Below are positions 1-5,939 of a stretch of 10,873 nt of DNA, piece after piece; the stretch's first letter is position 1, and each line of letters opens with the position of its first letter. The notes beneath the pieces were generated by a model. It was not told the DNA's origin. It worked only from the letters and a program-made list of their open reading frames with translations, and did no database searches. Source of the DNA: an uncultured Clostridia bacterium (GTDB lineage: Bacteria > Bacillota > Clostridia > Christensenellales > Aristaeellaceae); contig CALNAU010000211.1 in the NCBI GenBank assembly GCA_937874275.1, positions 1-10,873 of the forward strand. Direction: 5' to 3'. The translations under genes and the position numbers were made by a program.

Positions 1-9
1 CTTGCCCAT
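1..9 (-). CDS. possible 5' end of a leftward gene (first three codons only)
   Basis: Read leftward, an ATG at 9-7 is followed by Gly and Lys codons and then leaves the window. AGGAGG lies just upstream (16-11), but only one base separates it from the ATG, which is too close for a normal ribosome site; GGTGA further upstream could pair instead. The evidence is the purine-rich box, the ATG and the gene-free DNA behind it. Nothing can be said about the product. Low confidence. Confidence 0.25.
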
Positions 10-264
10 TCCTCCTCACCCTGGGCAAAGTTGCGAACTTCAGTGTACTCTATCTTAATTTTGAGAGGATGAAACAGTTTTTTAATTTTTAATTGAACAT
101 AATAAACAATGGAATGTCTCAAATTTATGGCAAGATGTGCATAATGGGCATGGCACCCCGCCTTTGCAGCGACATCAATCAACCGCAGCAACCGAAAGCA
201 AACGCAAGCGCGCCGTCCGCTCGCGGCGCCGTTGCGCCGCTTTCCGAAAACCGCTGCCGGTATC
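10..264. other. non-coding upstream region, no gene recognised
   Basis: This stretch separates the left edge from the thrS promoter. Positions 46-140 are AT-rich and 190-260 very GC-rich. Short frames starting at 93 and 232 run on into the T-box leader and resemble no family, so I do not call them. A divergent promoter for a leftward gene could lie in the AT-rich part, but I see no convincing pair of boxes. Confidence 0.5.
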
Positions 265-293
265 TTGACGCTTGCCCCCCGGCGCACTATACT
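265..293 (+). promoter_or_regulatory. vegetative promoter of thrS
   Basis: The -35 box TTGACG (265-270) and the -10 box TATACT (288-293) are separated by exactly 17 nt. Each differs from the sigma-A consensus at one position. Transcription would start near 300, just before the T-box leader, leaving an untranslated leader of about 250 nt. Confidence 0.85.
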
Positions 294-299
294 AATCCC

Positions 300-515
300 A
301 TTCCACGGAATGAGGGAGGACACGCCCCGCTCCACCGCCAGCAGAGAGGCATGCGCCGCGGCTGAAAGCGCAACCAGGCACGGAGAGCACAGGCACCACC
401 GCCCGACCGGGACGCGCGCCGCGCGATACAGCGGCACCAAGTGGCCGGCAAGCCGGCAATCAGGGTGGAACCGCGGATGCATCGCATCCGTCCCTCAGGG
501 GACGGGTGCTTTTTT
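300..515 (+). ncRNA. T-box riboswitch (tRNA-Thr responsive) in the thrS leader
   Basis: The T-box core AGGGTGGAACCGCG is at 462-475. The classical antiterminator can be drawn: 462-465 pairs with 492-495, a 7-nt bulge UGGAACC (466-472) offers UGGN to the tRNA acceptor end, and 473-480 pairs with 484-491 around a 3-nt loop. It excludes the terminator at 484-515. In Stem I, AGAGAG (343-348) and GCTGAAAG (361-368) fit the conserved distal motifs, and GGGAGG (314-319) can pair with 399-404. The best Thr specifier candidate is ACC at 395-397, followed by the usual A; ACA at 389-391 is an alternative. Stem III is 444-457. T-boxes read through into the gene when uncharged cognate tRNA binds, so thrS should be induced by threonine starvation. 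The specifier is inferred; the T-box itself is clear. Confidence 0.93.
484..515 (+). terminator. regulated intrinsic terminator of the thrS T-box
   Basis: An 11-bp stem (484-494 with 499-509, one G-U pair) closes the 4-nt loop TCAG and is followed by T510-515. Its 5' arm overlaps the 3' arm of the antiterminator, so the two structures exclude each other. Confidence 0.93.
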
Positions 516-539
516 ATATCTGACGACAGCCCCATCAAG

Positions 540-545
540 AGGAGG
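540..545 (+). promoter_or_regulatory. ribosome binding site of thrS
   Basis: AGGAGG lies 5 nt before the ATG at 551. It fixes this start codon, 35 nt downstream of the terminator T-tract. Confidence 0.85.
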
Positions 546-550
546 ATAAC

Positions 551-2476
551 ATGGAGATTCTGGTACAGGGAGCAAAGCATCAATACGATGAAGGAACCAA
601 CGCGCTGGACATCCTGCGCGATCAGGAAAGTGATCTCAAAAAGGCGGCCGTAGCGGCGCGCTTCAACGGCGAGCTGGTGGAGCTGGCCCACCCCCTGCAC
701 GGGGATGGCAGCCTGGAGTTCCTCACCTTTGATGACCCGGAGGCGCGGCGCGTGCTGCGCCACACGGCCTCCCACGTGCTGGCCGCCGCCGTCAAAAATG
801 TGGTGCCCGATGCCAAGCTGGCCATCGGCCCGGCAATTGAGAACGGCTTTTACTACGACTTTGACGTGGCCGAGCCCTTCACCCCCGAGGTGGTGGAGAA
901 AATCGAGAAGGAAATGGCCCGCATCATCAAAAAGAACGACCGCGAGGTGCGGTTTACCCTGCCCCGTGATGAGGCCATCGCCTACATGGAGGAGCGCGGC
1001 GAGCCCTATAAGGTGGAGCTGATTCGCGACCTGCCCGAGGACGAGGTCATCTCCTTCTACCGGCAGGGCGACGACTTTGTGGACCTGTGCGCGGGCCCGC
1101 ACGTGCCCAGCACCGGCCGCATCAAGGCCTTTAAATTGACCAGCGTAGCCGGCGCGTACTGGCGCGGCAATGAGCACAACAAGATGCTGCAGCGCATCTA
1201 CGGCACCGCCTTTACGGATAAAAAGGATTTGGAAGACTACCTGCAAAAGCTCGAGGAGGCCAAAAAGCGCGACCACCGCAAGCTGGGCCGTGAGCTGGAT
1301 TTGTTCGACATCATGGACGAAGGCCCCGGCTTCCCCTTCTTTTACGCCAAGGGCATGGTGCTGCGCAACGCGCTGGAAGACTATTGGCGCAAGGTGCACC
1401 GCAAGGCCGGCTACGAGGAAATCAAGACCCCGATGATTCTCTCCCGCAGCCTGTGGGAGCAAAGCGGCCACTGGGCCAACTACCGCGACAACATGTACAC
1501 CCTCAAGATTGACGATGAGGACTATGCCATCAAGCCCATGAACTGCCCCGGTGGCATCCTGGCCTACAAGCGCCGCCTGTGGAGCTACCGGGATCTGCCT
1601 GTGCGCGTGGGCGAGCTGGGCCTGGTGCACCGGCACGAGAAATCGGGCGCGCTGCACGGCCTGATGCGCGTGCGCTGCTTCACCCAGGATGATGCCCACC
1701 TGTACATGACGCCGGAGCAAATCAAGCAGGAAATCATCGGCGTGTACAAATTGACCGACCAGGTGTACCGCGACTTCGGCTTCGCCTATAAGGTAGAGCT
1801 GTCCACGCGGCCCGAGGAGAACACCATCGGCACCGACGAGATGTGGGAGCTGAGCACCCAGGCGCTCAAGGACGCGCTGGACGAGCTGGGCGCCGAATAT
1901 ACCATCAACGAAGGCGACGGCGCCTTCTACGGCCCCAAGATCGACTTCCACCTGCAGGACAGCCTGGGCCGCAGCTGGCAGTGCGGCACCCTGCAGCTGG
2001 ATATGAACTTGCCCGAACGCTTTGACATGACGTATGTGGGCCCGGATGGCGAGCGCCACCGCCCCGTCATGATTCATCGCACGGTGCTGGGCTCCATGGA
2101 GCGGTTCATCGGCATCCTCACCGAGCACTTCGGCGGCGCCTTCCCGCTGTGGCTGGCCCCGGTGCAGGCCAAAATCCTCACCATCACCGACCGCGCGGAC
2201 GGCGCCGCCCGCGCGTTGCTCGCCAAAATGAGCGATGCCGGCCTGCGCGCGGAGCTGGACCTGCGCAATGAGAAGATTGGCTTCAAGGTGCGCGAGGCGC
2301 AGATGATGAAAATCCCCTACATGCTGGTCATTGGCGACCGCGAGGCCGAGGAGGGCACGGTGTCCGTCCGCACCCGCAAAGGAGAGAGCCTGGGCGCCAT
2401 CAGCCAGGATGTGCTGATTGACAAGCTGCTGGCGGAGAACAACGCCCGCGCGCTGGAGCGCGACTGGGAAGCCTAA
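551..2476 (+). CDS. thrS: threonyl-tRNA synthetase
   Basis: Cytoplasmic class II synthetase that charges tRNA-Thr with threonine using ATP. The 641-residue length is normal for bacterial ThrRS. Domains in order: TGS (about 1-61); the N2 editing domain, with HTASH (H71, H75) and DLCAGPH (C180, H184) forming the site that removes mischarged Ser; the catalytic core; and the C-terminal anticodon-binding domain (about 540-641, LAPVQAKILTIT onward). The Zn/threonine-site ligands are present: C332 in NCPGG, H383 in QDDAH and H509 in MIHRT, two residues off the E. coli numbering. The motif 2 Arg (R361, in VHRHEK) and motif 3 (LGSMERFIG) are intact. The start is set by an AGGAGG 5 nt upstream and the gene ends in TAA. 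It is a single gene under its own promoter and T-box, with a strong terminator behind it. Nothing is abnormal. Confidence 0.98.
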   Translation: MEILVQGAKHQYDEGTNALDILRDQESDLKKAAVAARFNGELVELAHPLHGDGSLEFLTFDDPEARRVLRHTASHVLAAAVKNVVPDAKLAIGPAIENGFYYDFDVAEPFTPEVVEKIEKEMARIIKKNDREVRFTLPRDEAIAYMEERGEPYKVELIRDLPEDEVISFYRQGDDFVDLCAGPHVPSTGRIKAFKLTSVAGAYWRGNEHNKMLQRIYGTAFTDKKDLEDYLQKLEEAKKRDHRKLGRELDLFDIMDEGPGFPFFYAKGMVLRNALEDYWRKVHRKAGYEEIKTPMILSRSLWEQSGHWANYRDNMYTLKIDDEDYAIKPMNCPGGILAYKRRLWSYRDLPVRVGELGLVHRHEKSGALHGLMRVRCFTQDDAHLYMTPEQIKQEIIGVYKLTDQVYRDFGFAYKVELSTRPEENTIGTDEMWELSTQALKDALDELGAEYTINEGDGAFYGPKIDFHLQDSLGRSWQCGTLQLDMNLPERFDMTYVGPDGERHRPVMIHRTVLGSMERFIGILTEHFGGAFPLWLAPVQAKILTITDRADGAARALLAKMSDAGLRAELDLRNEKIGFKVREAQMMKIPYMLVIGDREAEEGTVSVRTRKGESLGAISQDVLIDKLLAENNARALERDWEA

Positions 2477-2496
2477 TACCAAACAAACACCAACAA

Positions 2497-2528
2497 GGGG
2501 CGGTCGACGCACGTCGACCGCCCCTTTT
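2497..2528 (+). terminator. intrinsic terminator after thrS, possibly bidirectional
   Basis: A perfect 12-bp stem (2497-2508 with 2513-2524, loop GCAC) is followed by TTTT, 20 nt after the thrS stop. It sits between two convergent genes. On the minus strand the hairpin is followed by a T/G-rich run, so it may also end transcription of the surface-protein gene, less efficiently. Confidence 0.88.
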
Positions 2529-2545
2529 GCATAGGCGCAATCCGG

Positions 2546-3274
2546 CTATTTGCTCTTGCCCACGGTGTACAGGCCACTGCCTTGGCCAAGGAGGATGGTT
2601 TCAGCCAGGATGGGTTGCCTGTCGCTGTTTTGGGCCCAGTCCAGGTAGCTTAGCGCGTGCTGGCCTCGGACTTGCTCAAAGCCGCAGTTGGGCAGCTGTT
2701 CGGGGGCAAGGGCGGCCGGTTCAGCATCCGCGCCCGGCTGCCAGAAAAAGCCGGCCTTCAGGGCATAGTGGAGTGGCTCGGCGGGGGCGAGGGCTTTGTG
2801 TTCGGCCTCGGTGAGCTGGTCAAGCGCTGTCTCCTCCAGCTGCACCATCAGGCTGCCTTCTGGGCTGAAGGTGCTCAGCGCCAGGATGTCGTGCAGGTTC
2901 AGACGCAGCCTCAATTCACCCAGGTTCACGTCAAGCAGGTCTGTATTCAGCTGGGTTAGCTGCGCTACCAGGCTGCCGGGTAGGGCCAGTGTGTATGGCT
3001 TCCCCTTGCCGGGCCCGTCCTTCTCATGCAGATCGAGCCTGAGGGCGTAGATGCCATCCAGCCATCTGCGGCTTTGGAAGACCGTGCGCATGGTTTGCTG
3101 CTGCCCACTGTCATCCGCTGTATACAAAAGCTTGCCGCGCCAACGCCTGATCAATGTTATGGAGGGGTGCTCGGGCTTTGGTGTTGCGGGCGCAGGGGGT
3201 TCAGGGGCCGGCGTAACAGGCGCCGGAGCGATGGACCAGGGAATGAGCAGGGCGGCGTTGCCGCCTGTGCCTGC
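2546..3274 (-). pseudogene. C-terminal part of the repeat surface protein, beyond an in-frame UGA
   Basis: These 242 codons are in the same frame as the upstream repeat gene and separated from it only by the UGA at 3277-3275. They finish the ninth module (ending PWSIAPAPV), continue into a Pro-rich linker (about 20 residues rich in PAP/PEPP/ATPKP), and end in a domain of about 200 residues that I do not recognise. That domain opens with ITLIRRWRGKLLY, has an alternating hydrophobic beta-like stretch around LGELRLRLNLHDILAL, and ends SGLYTVGKSK followed by TAG. There is no LPXTG or SLH signature. The first possible start, TTG at 3154, has no ribosome site and lies inside the domain boundary, so independent translation is unlikely. 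The absence of further stops or shifts means the break is recent, is bypassed, or is a sequence error. Read through, the protein would have 917 residues. Confidence 0.7.
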
Positions 3275-5299
3275 TCAAACGGTGTTTCTGCTGTCCATGA
3301 GCGTGGCAGTGGCCGTGTAGCCGCCCGCCTTTGTGGCCGTGTTGCCCGTCATGGCATAGCCTGCGCCCGCTGGCACACCGGTTTTCAATGCGCCATCTTC
3401 CACGATGCCAACGCGTGCCGCAGGCTGCGCGATGGGCTTGGGGGCTATGGACCAGTTTACATCCCTGTTTGCCCAGGTGAGGGTATCTGTCCATAGGAAT
3501 GGATAGGTATTGTTGACCTGGATGCTTGCCTTGTACTGACCTGCGTCAGTTGCTGCCTGCGTACCGGACACGGCGCCCGCATCGCTATTCAGCGCGACAG
3601 CAAAGCCTTCCTGCTGCTGTCCGTTGTACACCAGTTTGGCGGCCATGACGGGCGGGCTTACGGGGCCATAGAGAGTCCATGCCAGCTGCAAGTCGGTGGT
3701 ATTCTTTGTGCTTTCCCAATACGAGTTGGCCTTATCAACCAGTTCGGCTGTGGTCTGCCAGTGTCCCATTTTGTCTTGGCTTGTTGCGCCCGTAAGCGTG
3801 TAAAAGTCACCGGGCAGGTACCCGCTCTTGGGCTGACCATCGGCCAAAAGCGGCCATTTCGTTTTTTGCGGGTCGGCCACAGCCCTTTGGGCGATGCTCC
3901 AGTCGATCTGTTTGACAGCGGTACCGCCACCGGCCCACATGGTGTTCGCCAGGTCATTCAACGTGGCATACGCTGTATAGCTGCGCGCGGCTGTCCCCGA
4001 GGTTTCTCCGCTCAGCGTATAGTACTTCGACGCGGTTACGCCGATTTTCTCGGTGCCGTCCCACACCAGACCGGCAACGGCCTGAGGCACATCAATGGGC
4101 TTTGGGGCGATGCTCCAGGAGATTAGCTTGTCCGCTTTACCGCCGGTGCTGTCTATCCAAAAAAAGTTTGTTGCGTTTGCGAGTCGGGCTGTCGCCGTGT
4201 ACGTCCCGACGTCGGTGCCCAAGTTGGACTTGTTGAGGAATACATAGCCGTACCCATCGGGAACGCCCTTCTGCTCCTGCTCGTTGTACACCAAGGGTCC
4301 CTCGGCGAGTGGCACGGAAAGCCCGTACTGCGATATGTACCACTTCACCGTTACCATATCGGTGGAGGAGTTGGCAAAACAGTAGTTTGGTTGTTGCGGT
4401 TTGAATGTAACGCTGTATGTCCCGGCATCGGTTGCGCTGGTAACCCCACCTATGTCCACCCCGGGATATACGTTGCTGGTATAGCCTTCCCAGGTGTGTA
4501 GAAAGCCATCGTAGGGCAGACTCCTGATCTTATCAATTGGTGCGCTCACAGTTTTTTGTCCGATGCTCCAGCCAATATCTTGATCTGCATTGCTACCATT
4601 GGTGCCCTGCCACACCGTGTTCATCTTGTCCGTCAAGCTGGCCTTAGCCGTGTAGCTTCCGGCGTTAATGCCGATGCCATTGCTGACGGTATAGCCATTC
4701 CCGGCCGCGACACCTGTTTTTTCGGCACCGTCGTACACAAGGCCGGCTACGGGCTGAGGCACCGGAATGGGTTTGGGGGCAATGCTCCAGCCAATCCCTT
4801 GATCTGCATTGGTCTTGGCATGCTGCCACACGGTGTTTGCCTTGTCCGTTAAGCTGACCGTGGCCGTGTAGCCACCGACGGTAGTACCGGTGCCATTGCT
4901 GACAGTATAATCATTCCCGGCCGCGACACCTGTTTTCTGCGTACCATCGTACACAAGGCCGGTTATGGGCTGAGGCTCCGGGATTGGCTTGGGGGCAATG
5001 CCCCAGATAACCTCTTGATCTACACTGTCCTTCGTGTTCTGCCACACCGTATTCGTCTTGTCCGTCAAGCTGACCGTGGCCTTGTAACTTCCGGGGGCAG
5101 TGCCGGTGCCATTGATGACGGCATAGCCCTCCCCCGCCGCCACCCCTGTTTGCACACTTCCGTCCCATACCAGGCCTTGCGCGGCCGCAGGCAGAGCCAC
5201 TTCAGTCGCCGCCTGGGCGGACAACGCGGGCAGCCAGAGCGCCAGAGAAAACACAAGAATGCCCACCCAAAGTGCCCGCCGAAGCCAAGTTTTCTTCAT
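3275..5299 (-). CDS. secreted multi-module MBG/YDG-like repeat protein, truncated by UGA
   Basis: The ATG at 5299 follows AAGGGG with about 8 nt spacing. Residues 1-30 are a Sec signal peptide: KK/RR charges, a hydrophobic core, then LSAQA before cleavage at about A30. The rest is nine modules of about 72-78 residues, each with LVYDG-type, TGVAAG, GY/YTV, AGSYTATVSLTDK, NTVW and WSIAPKPI signatures. This pattern is typical of MBG/YDG Ig-like stalk modules in bacterial surface proteins. Modules 1-3 (about 40-250) are closest to each other; module 4 (about 256-330) is the most divergent. The product stops after residue 674, inside module 9, at ...MDSRNTV, where sibling modules have NTVW or NTMW. 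Without the downstream part it lacks the Pro-rich linker and the terminal domain, so it may be released rather than retained at the surface. The ligand and role are unknown. It is transcribed alone, convergent to thrS. Confidence 0.8.
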   Translation of the reverse strand: MKKTWLRRALWVGILVFSLALWLPALSAQAATEVALPAAAQGLVWDGSVQTGVAAGEGYAVINGTGTAPGSYKATVSLTDKTNTVWQNTKDSVDQEVIWGIAPKPIPEPQPITGLVYDGTQKTGVAAGNDYTVSNGTGTTVGGYTATVSLTDKANTVWQHAKTNADQGIGWSIAPKPIPVPQPVAGLVYDGAEKTGVAAGNGYTVSNGIGINAGSYTAKASLTDKMNTVWQGTNGSNADQDIGWSIGQKTVSAPIDKIRSLPYDGFLHTWEGYTSNVYPGVDIGGVTSATDAGTYSVTFKPQQPNYCFANSSTDMVTVKWYISQYGLSVPLAEGPLVYNEQEQKGVPDGYGYVFLNKSNLGTDVGTYTATARLANATNFFWIDSTGGKADKLISWSIAPKPIDVPQAVAGLVWDGTEKIGVTASKYYTLSGETSGTAARSYTAYATLNDLANTMWAGGGTAVKQIDWSIAQRAVADPQKTKWPLLADGQPKSGYLPGDFYTLTGATSQDKMGHWQTTAELVDKANSYWESTKNTTDLQLAWTLYGPVSPPVMAAKLVYNGQQQEGFAVALNSDAGAVSGTQAATDAGQYKASIQVNNTYPFLWTDTLTWANRDVNWSIAPKPIAQPAARVGIVEDGALKTGVPAGAGYAMTGNTATKAGGYTATATLMDSRNTV
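4550..5182 (-). repeat. tandem intragenic repeats (modules 1-3 of the surface protein)
   Basis: Three consecutive units are clearly similar at the DNA level, with a period of 216-219 nt. For example, the aatgctccag-type box recurs at about 4562, 4781 and 4997. They encode modules 1-3. The similarity implies recent duplication and makes length variation by recombination plausible. Further modules down to about 3240 are similar mainly at the protein level. Confidence 0.75.
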
Positions 5300-5307
5300 A
5301 AATATCG

Positions 5308-5315
5308 CCCCTTCA
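5308..5315 (-). promoter_or_regulatory. ribosome binding site of the repeat surface protein
   Basis: On the minus strand GAAGGGGC lies about 8 nt before the ATG at 5299. It supports this start over upstream extensions of the frame, which run through non-coding and remnant DNA and would bury the signal peptide. Confidence 0.65.
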
Positions 5316-5455
5316 TTGCTGATGATGCATGCATATACTCCCCTACGCATACTTAGTGCCATCCGCAAGACAAATTGGCCAGTCCGGAGAAAAATATTTT
5401 TCAAATATCGCCGACAGGGCGATGGGTGATGCAGGCACTCGAAAACCCAGCCGAT

Positions 5456-5640
5456 TCGACCGGCAAAATCCGTCAGCCAATCTATATGCTGCACGTCATC
5501 AGGGCGGTGGTTGTAATAGCCGGGCGCACGCGGTTGACCCTGCTCGGTCACGGAACCGTGGAAGGGGTGGATGCGCCCAATTGGGTACTGCTGCCAGGCA
5601 ACGCAACAGCTGCAGCGCGGCTGGAAAGCTCGTCTTCCGC
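5456..5640 (-). pseudogene. C-terminal remnant of a BMP-type substrate-binding protein paralog
   Basis: Read leftward, this DNA encodes IGRIHPFHGSVTEQG, then NHRP and HIDWLTDF. This aligns with the last 45 or so residues of the intact BMP-type protein in this window (LGRFNPFHGPITDQ, NLRP, YMDWLADF): about 19 of 39 residues are identical, with one codon gap. Further upstream the similarity continues in another frame (FPAALQLLRCL against QPTANNLLQYL), so a single-base deletion near 5597 shifts the frame. The stop codon found in the intact copy is missing, and no N-terminal part is visible. The rest of the gene seems to have been lost. It lies just upstream of the repeat surface-protein gene. 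Conservation is by eye but strong, and order and strand match the intact gene. Confidence 0.75.
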
Positions 5641-5939
5641 CACTCCTGCAAACAAAAAACTGCCGCCCGGCTATCCGAACGGCCATTCAGACTGTAACTG
5701 AAGCATATTCAGGGGGTATCGGAGGGCGGACCCCTCTGATTGAAATTCGCCCCAGCGACTTGCGCGGTGGGCGGAAGGCCTGACAAAGCCAGGGTTTCCT
5801 TGCCATCCGCCGCCCGGGAACGAAGTGAGAGGCGGATGGCCCATCCTACCTTTCCATGAAGAAACCAGAGGTTTCTTCATGGCCCAAACTGCCGCCCCTT
5901 TTTCGAGGCGGCAGTGATGATGAAAGGGGAACGATTCTC
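5641..5939. repeat. gene-free stretch packed with inverted repeats
   Basis: No coding sequence is supported here. Four hairpins follow one another: 5722-5736 (5 bp), 5802-5840 (perfect 10-bp arms GCCATCCGCC/GGCGGATGGC, 19-nt loop), 5854-5882 (perfect 13-bp arms, AGA loop) and 5889-5914 (8-bp arms). The arrangement resembles a REP/MITE-like dispersed element or a cluster of weak transcription-stop structures between brnQ and the region to the left. Whether it occurs elsewhere in the genome cannot be seen here. Confidence 0.5.
5889..5914 (-). terminator. possible terminator of brnQ
   Basis: An 8-bp GC-rich stem (CTGCCGCC with GGCGGCAG, 10-nt loop) begins 25 nt after the brnQ stop on the minus strand. 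It is followed only by TTTGGG, so the T-tract is short. The perfect 13-bp hairpin at 5854-5882 follows directly and may help. Confidence 0.4.

Noticed and set aside
93..549. Short rightward frames over the thrS promoter and T-box
   Set aside because: They overlap a clear promoter and structured leader RNA, have no ribosome site and resemble no family. A leader peptide is not needed to explain the T-box.
287..2512. Long leftward open frame (741 codons) antisense to thrS
   Set aside because: It lies over an unmistakable thrS and its T-box. Its Ala/Val/His/Leu-rich, repetitive composition is what a GC-rich gene gives on the opposite strand, with no ribosome site or family resemblance.
2546..3154. 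Separate gene starting at the TTG at 3154
   Set aside because: There is no ribosome site, the frame matches the upstream repeat gene, and the start would cut the C-terminal domain from its Pro-rich linker.
3275..3277. Selenocysteine reading of the UGA
   Set aside because: The position corresponds to Trp in the sibling modules, not Cys, and I see no convincing bacterial SECIS hairpin just downstream.
5300..5686. Upstream extension of the surface-protein frame (start at 5686)
   Set aside because: The extension runs through the BMP remnant and would place about 129 residues before a perfect signal peptide; the ATG at 5299 has its own ribosome site.
5671..5880. Small leftward frame (69 codons) and similar rightward frames in the hairpin cluster
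   Set aside because: They are made of inverted-repeat arms, have no ribosome site, and show no protein-like conservation signal.
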